Origin: Physcomitrium patens
Lineage: Eukaryota > Streptophyta > Bryopsida > Funariales > Funariaceae
Assembly: GCF_000002425.4 (NCBI RefSeq)
Contig: NC_037254.1
Coordinates: forward strand, 9,184,408 to 9,248,407
Direction: 5' to 3'
Length of the DNA: 64,000 nucleotides
Shown here one piece after another: positions 50,721 through 60,538 of this stretch. Each line of letters opens with the position of its first letter. The first letter of the stretch is position 1. The position numbers and the translations under genes are program-made. The notes beneath the pieces were generated by a model. That model saw nothing but the letters and a program-made list of their open reading frames with translations, was not told the DNA's origin and searched no databases.

Positions 50721-50739
50721 ATTTACAATCTTTTTAAGA

Positions 50740-50845
50740 CAGTAAAAGAGTCTCTATAGCTTAGAAGGTAAAATTCCTAATCAACCTTCAACCTACTAAC
50801 TATTAAGACAAGAAAATTAACTAAGAGGCTTTTATAAAAGTCATG
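50740..50845 (+). repeat. Family X fragment, copy 3
   Basis: About 100 bp matching the end region of family X copy 1 (16790-16888), including GGTAAAATTCCTAATCAACC and the shared TAAGAGGCTTTTATAAAAG. It lies between the chromovirus fragment and the copia pol end. Confidence 0.68.
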
Positions 50846-50859
50846 TTTAAATATCTTGA

Positions 50860-51640
50860 ATTATTATTGAACCAAGATAATTAGATATTAATTAGAAATT
50901 CAATTTCAATTATATTTTCACTATATAGTCATATCACATCACAACATCATACATGTTTGCACCATTAGGTAATCCAATAGCATATAAGTATCTTTATCAA
51001 AAAGCATCTATGTCAAGCTTGCCTTGATATTTAATAAACTACAAGTCAAATTAGAAAGTACATGACTAGATTGCAAATCCCTCATCTAAGAGCAATACAA
51101 ATAATTTTATGGTACATCAAAGAAACATGGATCTATGGAGTTTTATATAAGAAATCAAGATTATCTCATATTTTTAGTTTTGTGGACAATGACTTGGCAA
51201 GGAATATCAAAGGTGTTCTACCTACTACAAGTTTTGTTTTTTTTCTTAGCAATAGATTGATAATGTGGATGTCAAAAAAGCAATCAAGTGTTGCATTATC
51301 TTCCATAGAAGCCAATTATGTGGCTATTTCATCACCTTGATATAAAAGCCACTAGTTAAAAATACTTACCATTGACTTATGAATGATTATTAAATAGTCA
51401 ATTTTTATAAATTACAATAATAAAGCTTATATGAAGATAGCAAAAAATTCCAAGATTACTCCATGCAACAAACATAATTCAACTTCTTTCTATTATACAA
51501 AGAAAAAATTGGAACAACAAGAGATATATCTAAATTATATATCAATAATTAAATAAATTACTATTTTATTTATAAAGTATTTGATAAAAGGTTTATTTGA
51601 AAAATTTAGAGAAAAAATAATAAAAATAAGCTTTAAAAAG
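50860..51640 (+). pseudogene. Decayed copia reverse transcriptase/RNase H end
   Basis: The longest open frame (51062-51340) has the copia RNase H pattern: HLRAIQIILWYIKETW, a FVDNDLA box for the catalytic Asp, and WMSKKQSSVALSSIEANYVA. Further fragments to about 51600 (IYLNYIS, then KVFDKRF) match the usual end of copia pol. Upstream of 50860 the reverse transcriptase body is missing, lost to the inserted debris. Confidence 0.82.
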
Positions 51641-51962
51641 TCTTATGAGAATCTATTTTAAAAAAACAAAATTAAAACACTAAATTTTCTATTGCTTTAT
51701 TCTTTTTACTTTGTAATTTATTAGCATAGTTATATGTAATTTTTACTTTCTATGTCCAAAATAATCATTGATAAAATATGATTAATATCTATCAATTAAA
51801 AAAAATTAACAATCTTAAAACCTAAAATCCTAATGTCTAAGTAATACTCAGCCTCTTTATACTTTTTGAAATTCTTAAGCTTTATGTTGTTGAAGCCATT
51901 TACTTGAACTTTGCAATTTTACCAAGAGAAATGGATATTAGGATGATAGCCTTGTCAAATGG

Positions 51963-52118
51963 CATAATATTTTCTAATGTTGGGCAATAGCAATAAACTC
52001 TCAATATGACAAACAACACATTGATTTAGATATGATTGCACATAATATTTTATAATGTTGGGCAATAGCAATAAACTCTCAACATGACAAACAATACATT
52101 GATTTAGATATGATTGCA
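51963..52118. repeat. 78-bp tandem duplication
   Basis: Two adjacent copies, 51963-52040 and 52041-52118, differ at only three positions by eye. They contain GTTGGGCAATAGCAATAAAC. The duplication is in the untranslated 3' part of the copia element and is much younger than the surrounding decay. Confidence 0.93.
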
Positions 52119-52627
52119 CAACAAAGGTTAAAACTTGTACATTATTCCTTGTAGTGGCAATTACATCAACAAAAACATCTTAGTCATCTCTAACATGATA
52201 ATATGATAATGTCTATCAAAAAGGCAAGCATAAAAAAGAAGAAATAAATATGACAATCACAAAGATAACAAGCAATAAAATCTCCACATGAAAGAAATCC
52301 AAAACATAGATATTAACAAACCTTTTGTCAAGTAATTATAGAAATAGGAAATATAGCTATATATAATTTTAGTTTTTGGAGTATAATTAGAATTAGAACT
52401 CACCACAATTAGAGAATCCAACTATAGTTGGAGATCCTTCACAAATTGCATAGGAATCAACTTCACTTGCAACATTGCTTCGGAGACATTATCCTAAAGC
52501 AAACAAGATGGGAGTATGAGGGGAAAAACAAGTTCTTTTAAACTCTACTTCGCTCTCAAGAATCTATGCTCCAAAAGCTAGAGTCATTGATCAACAATTC
52601 TCAAAATTGTTTTACAATGAGAGAAGG

Positions 52628-52803
52628 TGTTAGAAGATAATATTGTAGCAACAGTTTTAGATCCTCCTCTGTTACATCCATTCCAATACACCTCACTGAG
52701 GATCACTTGAGTAAAAATATGTACCTCTCTTTTCTTATTAATCAAGTGAATGTGTTCTTTATGGTTAGTAAAACTTGAGAGCTCTAGTGTGTGAATTCTC
52801 ATG
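52628..52803 (+). repeat. 3' LTR of copia element
   Basis: Starts TGTTAGAAGATAA directly after a purine tract and ends near GAATTCTCATG. Similar throughout to 48077-48256. Confidence 0.85.
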
Positions 52804-54560
52804 TGTGCATTATTGGTTTGTAGATGATTCTGATAGAACCTGTTGGAAGGGTAGGTTTAGCAACAAGTTCTCCCACTAGACTGTACTTTCATTGATACAG
52901 GTGGGCATGACTTTTGTGGTTCTGCAAAAAGGAAGATGTAACTGAACTTAGGCCAAAAGCCTGAGATTGATAAGCCATGGCCCCTATTCATTTTCAGCTC
53001 TAGACACCCCATAACAATTGTTTTATAGAAGAATGAAAGTTATAAGCTGCCACACAAATTTATATGATGGGGAGGATTTCATCCATGAGACACCTCCACC
53101 TACAGGTAGACAAAGGACGCAAACAAGTTCTTTCACTAGCAAATTTTTTGCTTTTGTTTATCAACTGGACTATTAACTTTTCTTCACATGGAGATTTCTA
53201 TGAAGTGGAAACGTCTCTAATGTTAGAAATTAATCGAAATCCAAATAAATTAATTGATGTGCTCAACTGCATGGATTTCAATTTATTTATTAGATATACA
53301 TAGAAAGACAGTGAATTATCTTATTATTTACCTTTGTAAGACAATGATTAATCAGTCAAAAGTTTTTATTGTCTTGATTGTTGCATTAAAACTACACAAG
53401 ATTAAAATATTAAAATACTTGGTACAACTATGATGATCAGATTATATTATTAACAACAAATGTCTTTTATTATTGTATATTTAATTGATATTAGTTAATT
53501 AAAAAAATAAATAAGTTATAAAAATAAACTTACAAACTTATGTTCAATTAATGAAAATTTAAGTCAGAGTTAAATAATTTTTATATTATATTTTTACAGG
53601 GAAAATAAAGAAGATATTAAAATATTGCATGAATGAGTTATCAAAACGTAATTTAACAATATTTGTTAAATAATTTTGTAAATAAGATAATATGAATCAC
53701 ATTTTAAAGATTATGTGTATGAAAATTAAACTTGATTTTTGACATCTAGAAATTATATTTGAAATCACAAGTATCAATCATTGGAGTTTTAAGATGATTG
53801 AAGTTTGAATATTTTTTAGTTACAATTGCTTCTGTTTATAATTGTAAGACTCAAATATAAAATTACAAGGTTAAGGTATTTTTCTACTCATTTTTTTCAT
53901 AATAGTACATAAATTATACAAAAAGAAGAATGTGATATTCCTGTCTTCCTCTCATCTGGTAATTGGAATTTTCATCAAAGTAACACATGTTCTTCAATTC
54001 AACACTAAAAAACAATTACCTATACAAAAAAAAAAAAAAAAAAAAAAAAAATCCAACCCAATGATACTGATATTTATATTTTTCCCTTGCTGTTTACCTT
54101 TACTGTGGCCATGTCGCCCATATTGCAAAACCATGTCAATGTTTTACCTCCATTAATTTATCACCCTTGAAGAATTGAATATAAACGAATAAAAAAGTTG
54201 CAATACATTCACATATTTGCTCACATGAATAAATAAAAGGCCTTGGCCAGAGTGCACACCTCATTCTTTTATTCAATTACGTCAAAACTAAAGGTACAAT
54301 GACTAACCAGGCATACAAAACTAAAAATGAAATAAAAACTTATAGACTTCATCATCTAAAACTTGGATTTTAGATCTGTTATTCAGAATTATTCTCATTA
54401 TTCAGAATTTGGGTTTTAAAGAGACCGCAATTCAGTTCCCATGAAACCATTAGGATTTACTCATTCTCACCGATTACCAAAGAAAGGGGCCATCTGCCTC
54501 CCTGTTGCGGTGTGAACAGAGGTTACACCCACTAATTTCAATTTATTAACCGAAAAAAAA
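52804..54560. other. Spacer between copia element and RPS11 gene
   Basis: Mixed-composition DNA followed by AT-rich DNA. An A run lies at 54026-54051. The 79-codon frame at 53064-53303 has no recognised motif and I do not call it a gene. Confidence 0.45.
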
Positions 54561-54767
54561 GCTTTAGAACACGTAATACAGTTTCGTCACAGAACGGCCA
54601 TACCGCTGATGATGTTCCATTTCGGAACTGTCGAGCCCTAAAACACTGCACGTCCAACAGCACTAAGAGGCGCTGGAGCAACTCAAGAGTCCTCTTTTCA
54701 GCGTTTTGCACCTCCCCTCGCGTCGTCGGACGTGGGCTTCGCTGCTTGTCAAGCCAGCTCGACCACC

Positions 54768-56308
54768 ATGGCGGAGCAGGTACGATTTCTCTTTGCTCGG
54801 CTATAGCTTAGGGTTGTGTAGTTTTGTCCCTGAACAACGTCATGAGGCGGTAGTTGGGAGTATGCTGTGTATTAGACTCTAGGGTTTCGGTTCAGTACTG
54901 TCATCTCGATGTTGTTGTCTCATTTAGTCTTATGTTTCTGCTGGCTTCTATTTCGTTTTGCAGACTGAGAAGTCGTTCTTGAAGCAGCCCAAGGTCTTCC
55001 TCAGGTGGTATTTCGTTCCACTAACCCCCCCCCCTTTTTTTTCATTACCTCCATGTGCCGTTTTTCGTCGTTGGAGATCGCTGTCGTTGTGGAGATCATG
55101 TATTGAGCGGCATGCTTGTTTTTTTCTGTATATAGCACCAAGGCTTCTGCTAAAGGGAAGGCAGCAGGGAAGGCTGGTACCCGCTTCTGGAAGAACGTCG
55201 GTCTCGGTTTCAAGACTCCCCGTGAAGCAATTGAAGGTACGGATATGTGTTCAAGATCTCGTGCATACCAGTCTTGTCACCTGTCTCAATGATCTAATTT
55301 AGAGATCTCCCTCGGAGATTGTGATAAGTGCTTGGTTTCCACACCCTTCGGATTTTTTTTAGTATCCCACATTTTCCGTTGTTTTTGCAAGCCACGCTCT
55401 GATCATTTTGGTTTTGTTGTAATCCTACTATAGCAAGTGAATTAAAACGGTCTCTGGAGGTAGTCCCGGCTATTCCTTTATAATCCCGATGTATTTTTCT
55501 TATGAACAGAGCGCAGGCAGGTGTTCGGGTTCAACCCAGGCTATGTGACTTAATATTCTCCATCATTACTTATATCTGTGAACTACTCCTCTCCTGCAGG
55601 CACCTACATTGACAAGAAGTGCCCATTCACCGGAGATGTGTCCATTCGCGGCCGCATTCTCACCGGAACCGTGAACTGCACAAAAATGACTCGCACTATT
55701 ACTATCCGACGGGATTACCTCCACTTCGTCAGGAAGTACCAAAGGTGACCTTGTCTAGCAATTAACTCGCTTAGAATTCAGTGCTACCGATTTCAGGATA
55801 GGAGTGTAGGGGAGAGTTGTACGTTGGTGCATTGGCAGACTATATTTTCTTTTTTTTATATTTTTAAACATCCTCAATAGTGTTTTCTGTCGAGTAATGG
55901 ATGAGTTTCCTGCAGGTACGAGAAGAGACATTCAAACCTGGCTGCTCACGTCTCTCCTGCTTTCCGTGTGAAAGAGGGCGACAAGGTCATTATTGGCCAA
56001 TGCAGGTAAGGCTTAATTTTGTTTGTTTGAAAGCGCGTACCAGAGACACAAAATTGAATGAATATTAGTTTCCTATTCCATGTGTTGTAGAATGTGTCTT
56101 CTTTGTATGATTGAATGAAGTTCTTTGCAACTACTGATTTATATTTTGAGTACTCCTAAGTACCTGTTTGTCCGTCCGTACACCGACCTAACCAATTGTT
56201 CTGACTATTCGTAGGCCTCTTTCGAAGACTGTGAGATTCAACGTCTTGAAGGTCATTCCCATGGGCGCATCAGACGGAGGGAACAAGAAGGTGTTTACTG
56301 CCGTATAG
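54768..56308 (+). CDS. RPS11: Cytosolic small-subunit ribosomal protein uS17 (RPS11)
   Basis: Coding exons at 54768-54779, 54964-55004, 55136-55236, 55600-55744, 55916-56005 and 56215-56308 join to 483 nt, 160 residues plus stop, the usual eukaryotic length. Recognisable blocks: [102 protein letters not shown]. uS17 binds 18S rRNA in the 40S subunit. All five introns have GT..AG ends. The start ATG lies in ACCACCATGG, and exon 1 encodes only four residues. Intron 1 carries telo-box sequences (AGGGTTT at 54881), common in plant translation genes. Intron 2 has a C10T8 run. The gene looks fully functional. Confidence 0.97.
54806..54890 (+). promoter_or_regulatory. Telo-box-like elements in RPS11 intron 1
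   Basis: CTTAGGGTTG near 54807-54816 and CTAGGGTTTCG near 54879-54889 resemble the plant telo-box (AAACCCTA in either orientation), which marks many ribosomal-protein genes near the start of transcription. Confidence 0.5.
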
Positions 56309-57740
56309 AGCCAGTGTGCTAGATGGGGATCTAATGTAGTTTGCCCGAGCAATGGGCGAGGACCTATTTTAGCCGCATGTTTCACATTATGCAAATGAGA
56401 ATTTTTTTCGCTTCCTACGATGTTTCTCTCAAAGTCTATCCAATCACTGTTAAGTCGTTTTTCATACCCATTTGGACCATATGGATTGAATGGCTTTTCC
56501 GATTGTCAAGAACTTCATTTGCTTAACTTTCATGAAAGTTACCCCTGGAGAGTTTGGATACATGATTTGGTTATTACTAACTGTCTACACCTTCGTCCCA
56601 ACCCACGTCTGTGTTTGAAGCAATGAAGCACTGTCTCCATCTTCAGAATGAGCCTTAATTGAGGCATCTGGCTTGTCTGAGGGGGTTTTAGATTAAGCAT
56701 GCAATGCTATCTCTAATCTAAGAGCGATTAAATGTTATGAAAGTGCACAGTATATCCATTATTGAACACTTTGAGCAATTTCTTTTTACGAGTTTGGAGT
56801 CGAATTTAAATATGGTCATTACCTGCGTATGAAATGTTTACATCTTACGACTAATTGCGAATGACCTCCGCATATACGCGATCTAATACCTCTGCATTAA
56901 TTGTGAAGTATATGTTTAACTTAGAGTAAATTTTCAATGTTTTATTGTTAATAATCTTAATTTTTCAAACTTACTCCTACTATGCTAAACAAAAAACAAA
57001 AAACATATATCATGATCATTCTCCAGGGATTATTTATGTGTATATCATCAAGATATACATACAATGAAATGCAGTTGAAAGAAGAATAATAGAATAATAC
57101 TCAGTGTGAATGGGATGATACTCACTGTGATGTTTTGGAATTACAATACTAATTAAATACAGTGAAATTGTTATAATGCCAGTAAAAAAGCATATTAAAA
57201 TTTTCCAAATAAACACTTTTCTCTTAAGTTACACAGTTCAATTTTCTAACACAACTTCTGAATGGTATGCCAAAATAATGTCTTTGGATGTAGAGAAATA
57301 GACATGTTGCTAATACAATTTACTGCTTTGTGCTTCATGTAAGTCTGAAGTTTAGCATTAACTCTTTATGAAGCTAAATTGCTTTGCTTATTAGGGGACA
57401 TTAGAAAAAGAGAAAGAACTAAACAAAACACCTTGAAGAATCCGTGTGATTCCACAAGGTGTCAAAAATTTCTCCCACCAATAACACCACTTCTGAATAC
57501 AAAGAAGAGAATCTAAAAAATAAATTATAAAACACAGTAAGAAGAAGAAGAAAAAAGAAAATGGGAAAACAATGCTACCCATGTCATGACCCCAGTACCT
57601 CCACCCATACCTTATTAGCACATAAACATTCCCTTCGTAAATGAACTTCTTCACTCCCTTCATTACAACATGTTACATTATGTAAAAATAGAGAATGGAT
57701 AACTTTTCTCCAAGGTTCTCAGGAGTTCATTCACCGACCA
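56309..57740. other. RPS11 3' UTR and intergenic spacer
   Basis: The RPS11 3' UTR probably occupies the first few hundred bases; the rest becomes AT-rich with no recognised gene. The frames at 56188-56394 (minus) and 57391-57663 (minus) look like chance. Confidence 0.5.
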
Positions 57741-57748
57741 TTCTACTA

Positions 57749-58455
57749 TAACTCCCTCAATTGAGACCTATTATGGGCATCAACACTAGACAATAGATAG
57801 GAAAACAATGAATCAATGCACGTTATGACATTGAACTGTTTAGTATCTTTTCCACCACGGGGATAATTTGCAAGGCAATGAAGAGGTGCTGCAAGTACCG
57901 TGTTTGCAGCACCGAGCTCTGCCTCAGTGAACATGCTGGAAAGTTGTACAATCGATCTGCATTTACATCTTGTCCTAGATGGGTTGGTTAATGAAGGATG
58001 TGATACAAAACCTTGAAAGCTGTTTACGATTGACTCGGGAGCTTGGTTTTCCTGCCCTTCGAGAGACCTAAGCAGAGCATAATGCAAAAAAACAATAAAA
58101 ACAATAAAATAAAAATACCCTACTCCTCAAAAAGCCCCTCCAAGCTATCACGCGGTGTTGAATAGTGAAAGAGGTTGATATGAATCTGATGTTCTGTTCC
58201 AGCATGTAGGAGATAACCCACCTGTAATTTTCCTGAACCGAGAAATAGTGTCAATGATGTGAGCTGACTCTCTTTACAAGCTATGGAATGCCTGTCAAGC
58301 TTCCCGAATCGATGCTGATGCGTCCTTCGTTTATGCTCGGGCTTCATATAGAACCTCCAGAACCATATCAGCAATGACACCCAGTTTCAGTGATGCTTCA
58401 GTAAAGACCAAGAGAAGTTCAAAGAATATAAACAAAAGATGAAGTTAGATCGTCT
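57749..58455 (-). pseudogene. Unidentified decayed exons downstream of the bestrophin gene
   Basis: On the minus strand, 58455-58220 reads as a coding-like exon (TEASLKLGVIADMVLEVLYE, later SAHIIDTISRFRKITG) broken by three stops. It ends at a good donor, ACAG followed by GTGGGT. After about 150 bp of intron-like sequence an acceptor, TCTGCTTAG (near 58070), opens a frame of about 108 codons ending at 57749 (motifs SLEGQENQAPESIVNSFQGF and LGAANTVLAAPLHCLANYPR). The composition is gene-like. I do not recognise the protein. It could be a separate broken gene, or only the 3' UTR of the bestrophin transcript. Confidence 0.35.
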
Positions 58456-58460
58456 CAGAG

Positions 58461-59631
58461 CTACTCAATTTTCTCCGATTTTTTTCTCTGAGGGTACTGC
58501 GTGTGAGCTTCCATCAAACCTGCTATATTGTTCTTGATAGTGCCGCAGATGGCCCCAAGAGCAAGCGTCGCAAACGGCTCCTCAATCAGCACTCCAACCT
58601 CCTCGATGCACAACAAGGCTGCGGCGTTGAAGAAGACGGCAGGGATTGTGAGCCATCTGCAGTGATCCCACAGCCCTAATGGCAGCGCTATATGCCATAT
58701 GACCAGGAATCTTGAAGTGAGCCTCGTGTACGAGAGAGGTATTGGCGTTTTGAAAAGCCTCTCACATGCACCAACATTGTCATGGAATTGAGTCAAATTT
58801 TTGTCCATGCCCGATCTTTGCATATCAGTCATGGTGGTGCTATATACAAGCTCCGACATGATTTGCAACACGTAAATCGGTCGATGAGGGGCCGCCAGAA
58901 GGGATGCAAGCTGACTCTTCCAATAAACCCACCAATTCTTCCTCCAGATTCGCACCCTGACTCACATGGCTCTTCAAAGTGTATGGGAATGTCGCTACGT
59001 AATGCAAGAAGCTCTGCAATTTGGATCCATCGGCAGGAGAACCCATGAAAGTTAGGGCTTGCCTGCACACGTCTCGAGATCTGTTTACGTTCATGCCCCA
59101 CACCTTCCGGGCTTCATCGAACCTCGCATAGGAGGCATTTGTCCTGAAAACGAGCAGAAGTGCAAGCGCGGGGGCTGTGAGGGAGAAAGGCAGACTCGAA
59201 ATGTGCAGGAGAGGCAGCCACTGAGGCAAAGTCTGCGCTGAGATAGCTTCTTTGTAGGAGGTGACAACAGCTGCCACGCCTGTGAGAGAGAAGACTGGAA
59301 CTCCGAGGGCTAAGATAACCCTCGAAGACACAATTGATGCCAGATGCCGCCCGTGTCTGATACTACTCCGATGTCGAAGCCAATCGTCGTGGTCGAATAC
59401 CATCCTCCTGTATTCCATGGCCTCCTCCTTCTCCCTGTCCGCCACAGTCGGGTCCAGATAGCCACCAATTAGCTTTGCACTTGCACCAATTTTTTTCACC
59501 CTTCGCGAAGGTGCCGGACTTCTATCCTTCCTCAACTTTGAAGGCGCCAGAAACTGCTTGGAACAGAGGAAGACCGTTATGGCTGTAGCCATAGGGGTTC
59601 CATGGAAATCTCGACTCGCCAACATCACCAT
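58461..59631 (-). CDS. Bestrophin-like (UPF0187/VCCN-type) chloride channel with one frameshift
   Basis: Minus strand. The N-terminal part (59631 to about 58918) has a Ser/Arg/Lys-rich leader of about 60 residues that could be a plastid transit peptide, a first membrane span (VILALGVPVFSLTGVAAVV), a second (SLTAPALALLLVF) and the family signature FRTNASYARFDEARKVWG near 59148-59095. The C-terminal part, in another frame (about 58915-58461), has LLAAPHRPIYVLQIMSEL, two more spans and the family motif IEEPF near 58590-58575. Plant members (VCCN/bestrophin-like) conduct chloride across thylakoids in changing light. The two frames meet at GAAGAGTCAGC (58910-58920): one extra base or two missing. 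Start: ATG at 59631 directly after an acceptor-like GCCGCAG, so an intron in the leader is likely; an ATG at 59670 would lie in that intron. Otherwise intact, so a recent lesion or a base-call error. Confidence 0.82.
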
Positions 59632-60018
59632 CCTGCGGCAATCATAAAATTCATGCGCGGCCCAAATCATATTATGAATTAGTCATGAATTCTTCTCACT
59701 GAGTTACGATTCTCCTTCTGAATTAATCTCAGCAGGCTAACCAACTCGGAACTCAAACAAAGGGAGTACCCAAGGTCAGCAATGCCAACTACAACAGGCT
59801 GTGTGGACTACACAAATGATCGCTCAATGTTTAACACGCTCACAGACGAATCGAACAATCCATCAAGTTAAAATAAAATAAAACAAATCGAACAAACAAT
59901 CGAACCGTCCGAGGCTACTTCACAAGCACAAGCCAGCACGATCAGCAGTGAACAGAGGACTTCATCGCCGCTATAACAACAAACAAAACTGGATGGAAAT
60001 CTCTCTGATCGAGTGCAA

Positions 60019-60098
60019 CTAGGGTTTAGAGGAGATGCTGAGATTGAAGACCCACGATTGTCCACATTTCAGCGTGTTCATCTCGGCGTTCACGTGGA
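60019..60098 (-). promoter_or_regulatory. Probable promoter and leader elements of the bestrophin gene
   Basis: On the minus strand, CACGTG (G-box core, 60091-60096) precedes AAACCCTAG (telo-box, about 60020-60028), about 390-460 bp upstream of the bestrophin ATG. The region between could be a first non-coding exon ending near 59936 and an intron to 59633. This is inferred from motifs only. Confidence 0.4.
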
Positions 60099-60099
60099 C

Positions 60100-60530
60100 C
60101 ACTAGGGCCTGACCTGGGGGGTTTTAAGTCCAACCGCCATCGCTCGCAGCTTGCTGCAACAAACTCCCAAAACCCACAAATGTTATGGAAATTCAAAGTC
60201 GGCAGATGACTGGGCAGCCCAGCATACTCGATCTCTCATCCTTCCCAACACTTATCCATGCGTAACGCTTATCCACTTATCCACTTATCGGCGACATGCT
60301 GAAACAACAAACCTTAACACACTTGCGCTTGTGCCTCAATTTTCGGCTGTTTTGCAACATGGGTTACGAAAACCACAACAATCACATGACAGTAGTAACT
60401 TCATTCACACAATCCCGATTCTCTTCTTTGCTAATCAACTCTTCATTTTCTACTCCAGCTGAAAACTTATCACCAGGTATCACCAGTATCCACTAGTATC
60501 CTACAGGATGCAAACTCCTCAACCCTAAAT
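60100..60530. other. Intergenic region between divergent bestrophin and kinase genes
   Basis: No recognised feature beyond the bestrophin promoter. Overlapping frames at 60151-60496 have no motifs. Confidence 0.45.
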
Positions 60531-60538
60531 TGCAAAAC

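Larger units (their letters stand above)
48077..52803 (+). mobile_element. Ty1/copia element with short LTRs, invaded by other repeats
   Basis: Direct repeats at 48077-48256 and 52628-52803 are the LTRs. A perfect initiator-Met primer-binding site follows the first, and a polypurine tract (GAGAGAAGG, 52619-52627) precedes the second. Between them are a decayed copia gag (about 48510-49450), an inserted chromovirus and family X debris (49495-50845), and the end of copia pol (about 50860-51640). It separates the metallothionein-like gene from the RPS11 gene. No clear target duplication was found; the two LTR edges are slightly rearranged. Confidence 0.85.

Noticed and set aside
51963-52118. CRISPR-like repeat array
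   Set aside because: Only two adjacent 78-bp copies without spacers in a plant retroelement; a simple tandem duplication.
53064-53303. 79-codon plus-strand frame between the copia element and RPS11
   Set aside because: No recognisable motif, no leader or splice context, AT-rich tail; not enough support for a gene.
59868-60065. 65-codon minus-strand frame upstream of the bestrophin gene as its first coding exon
   Set aside because: Its frame does not join the bestrophin frame through the visible donor, and the sequence looks like a leader with a telo-box; treated as possible non-coding exon.
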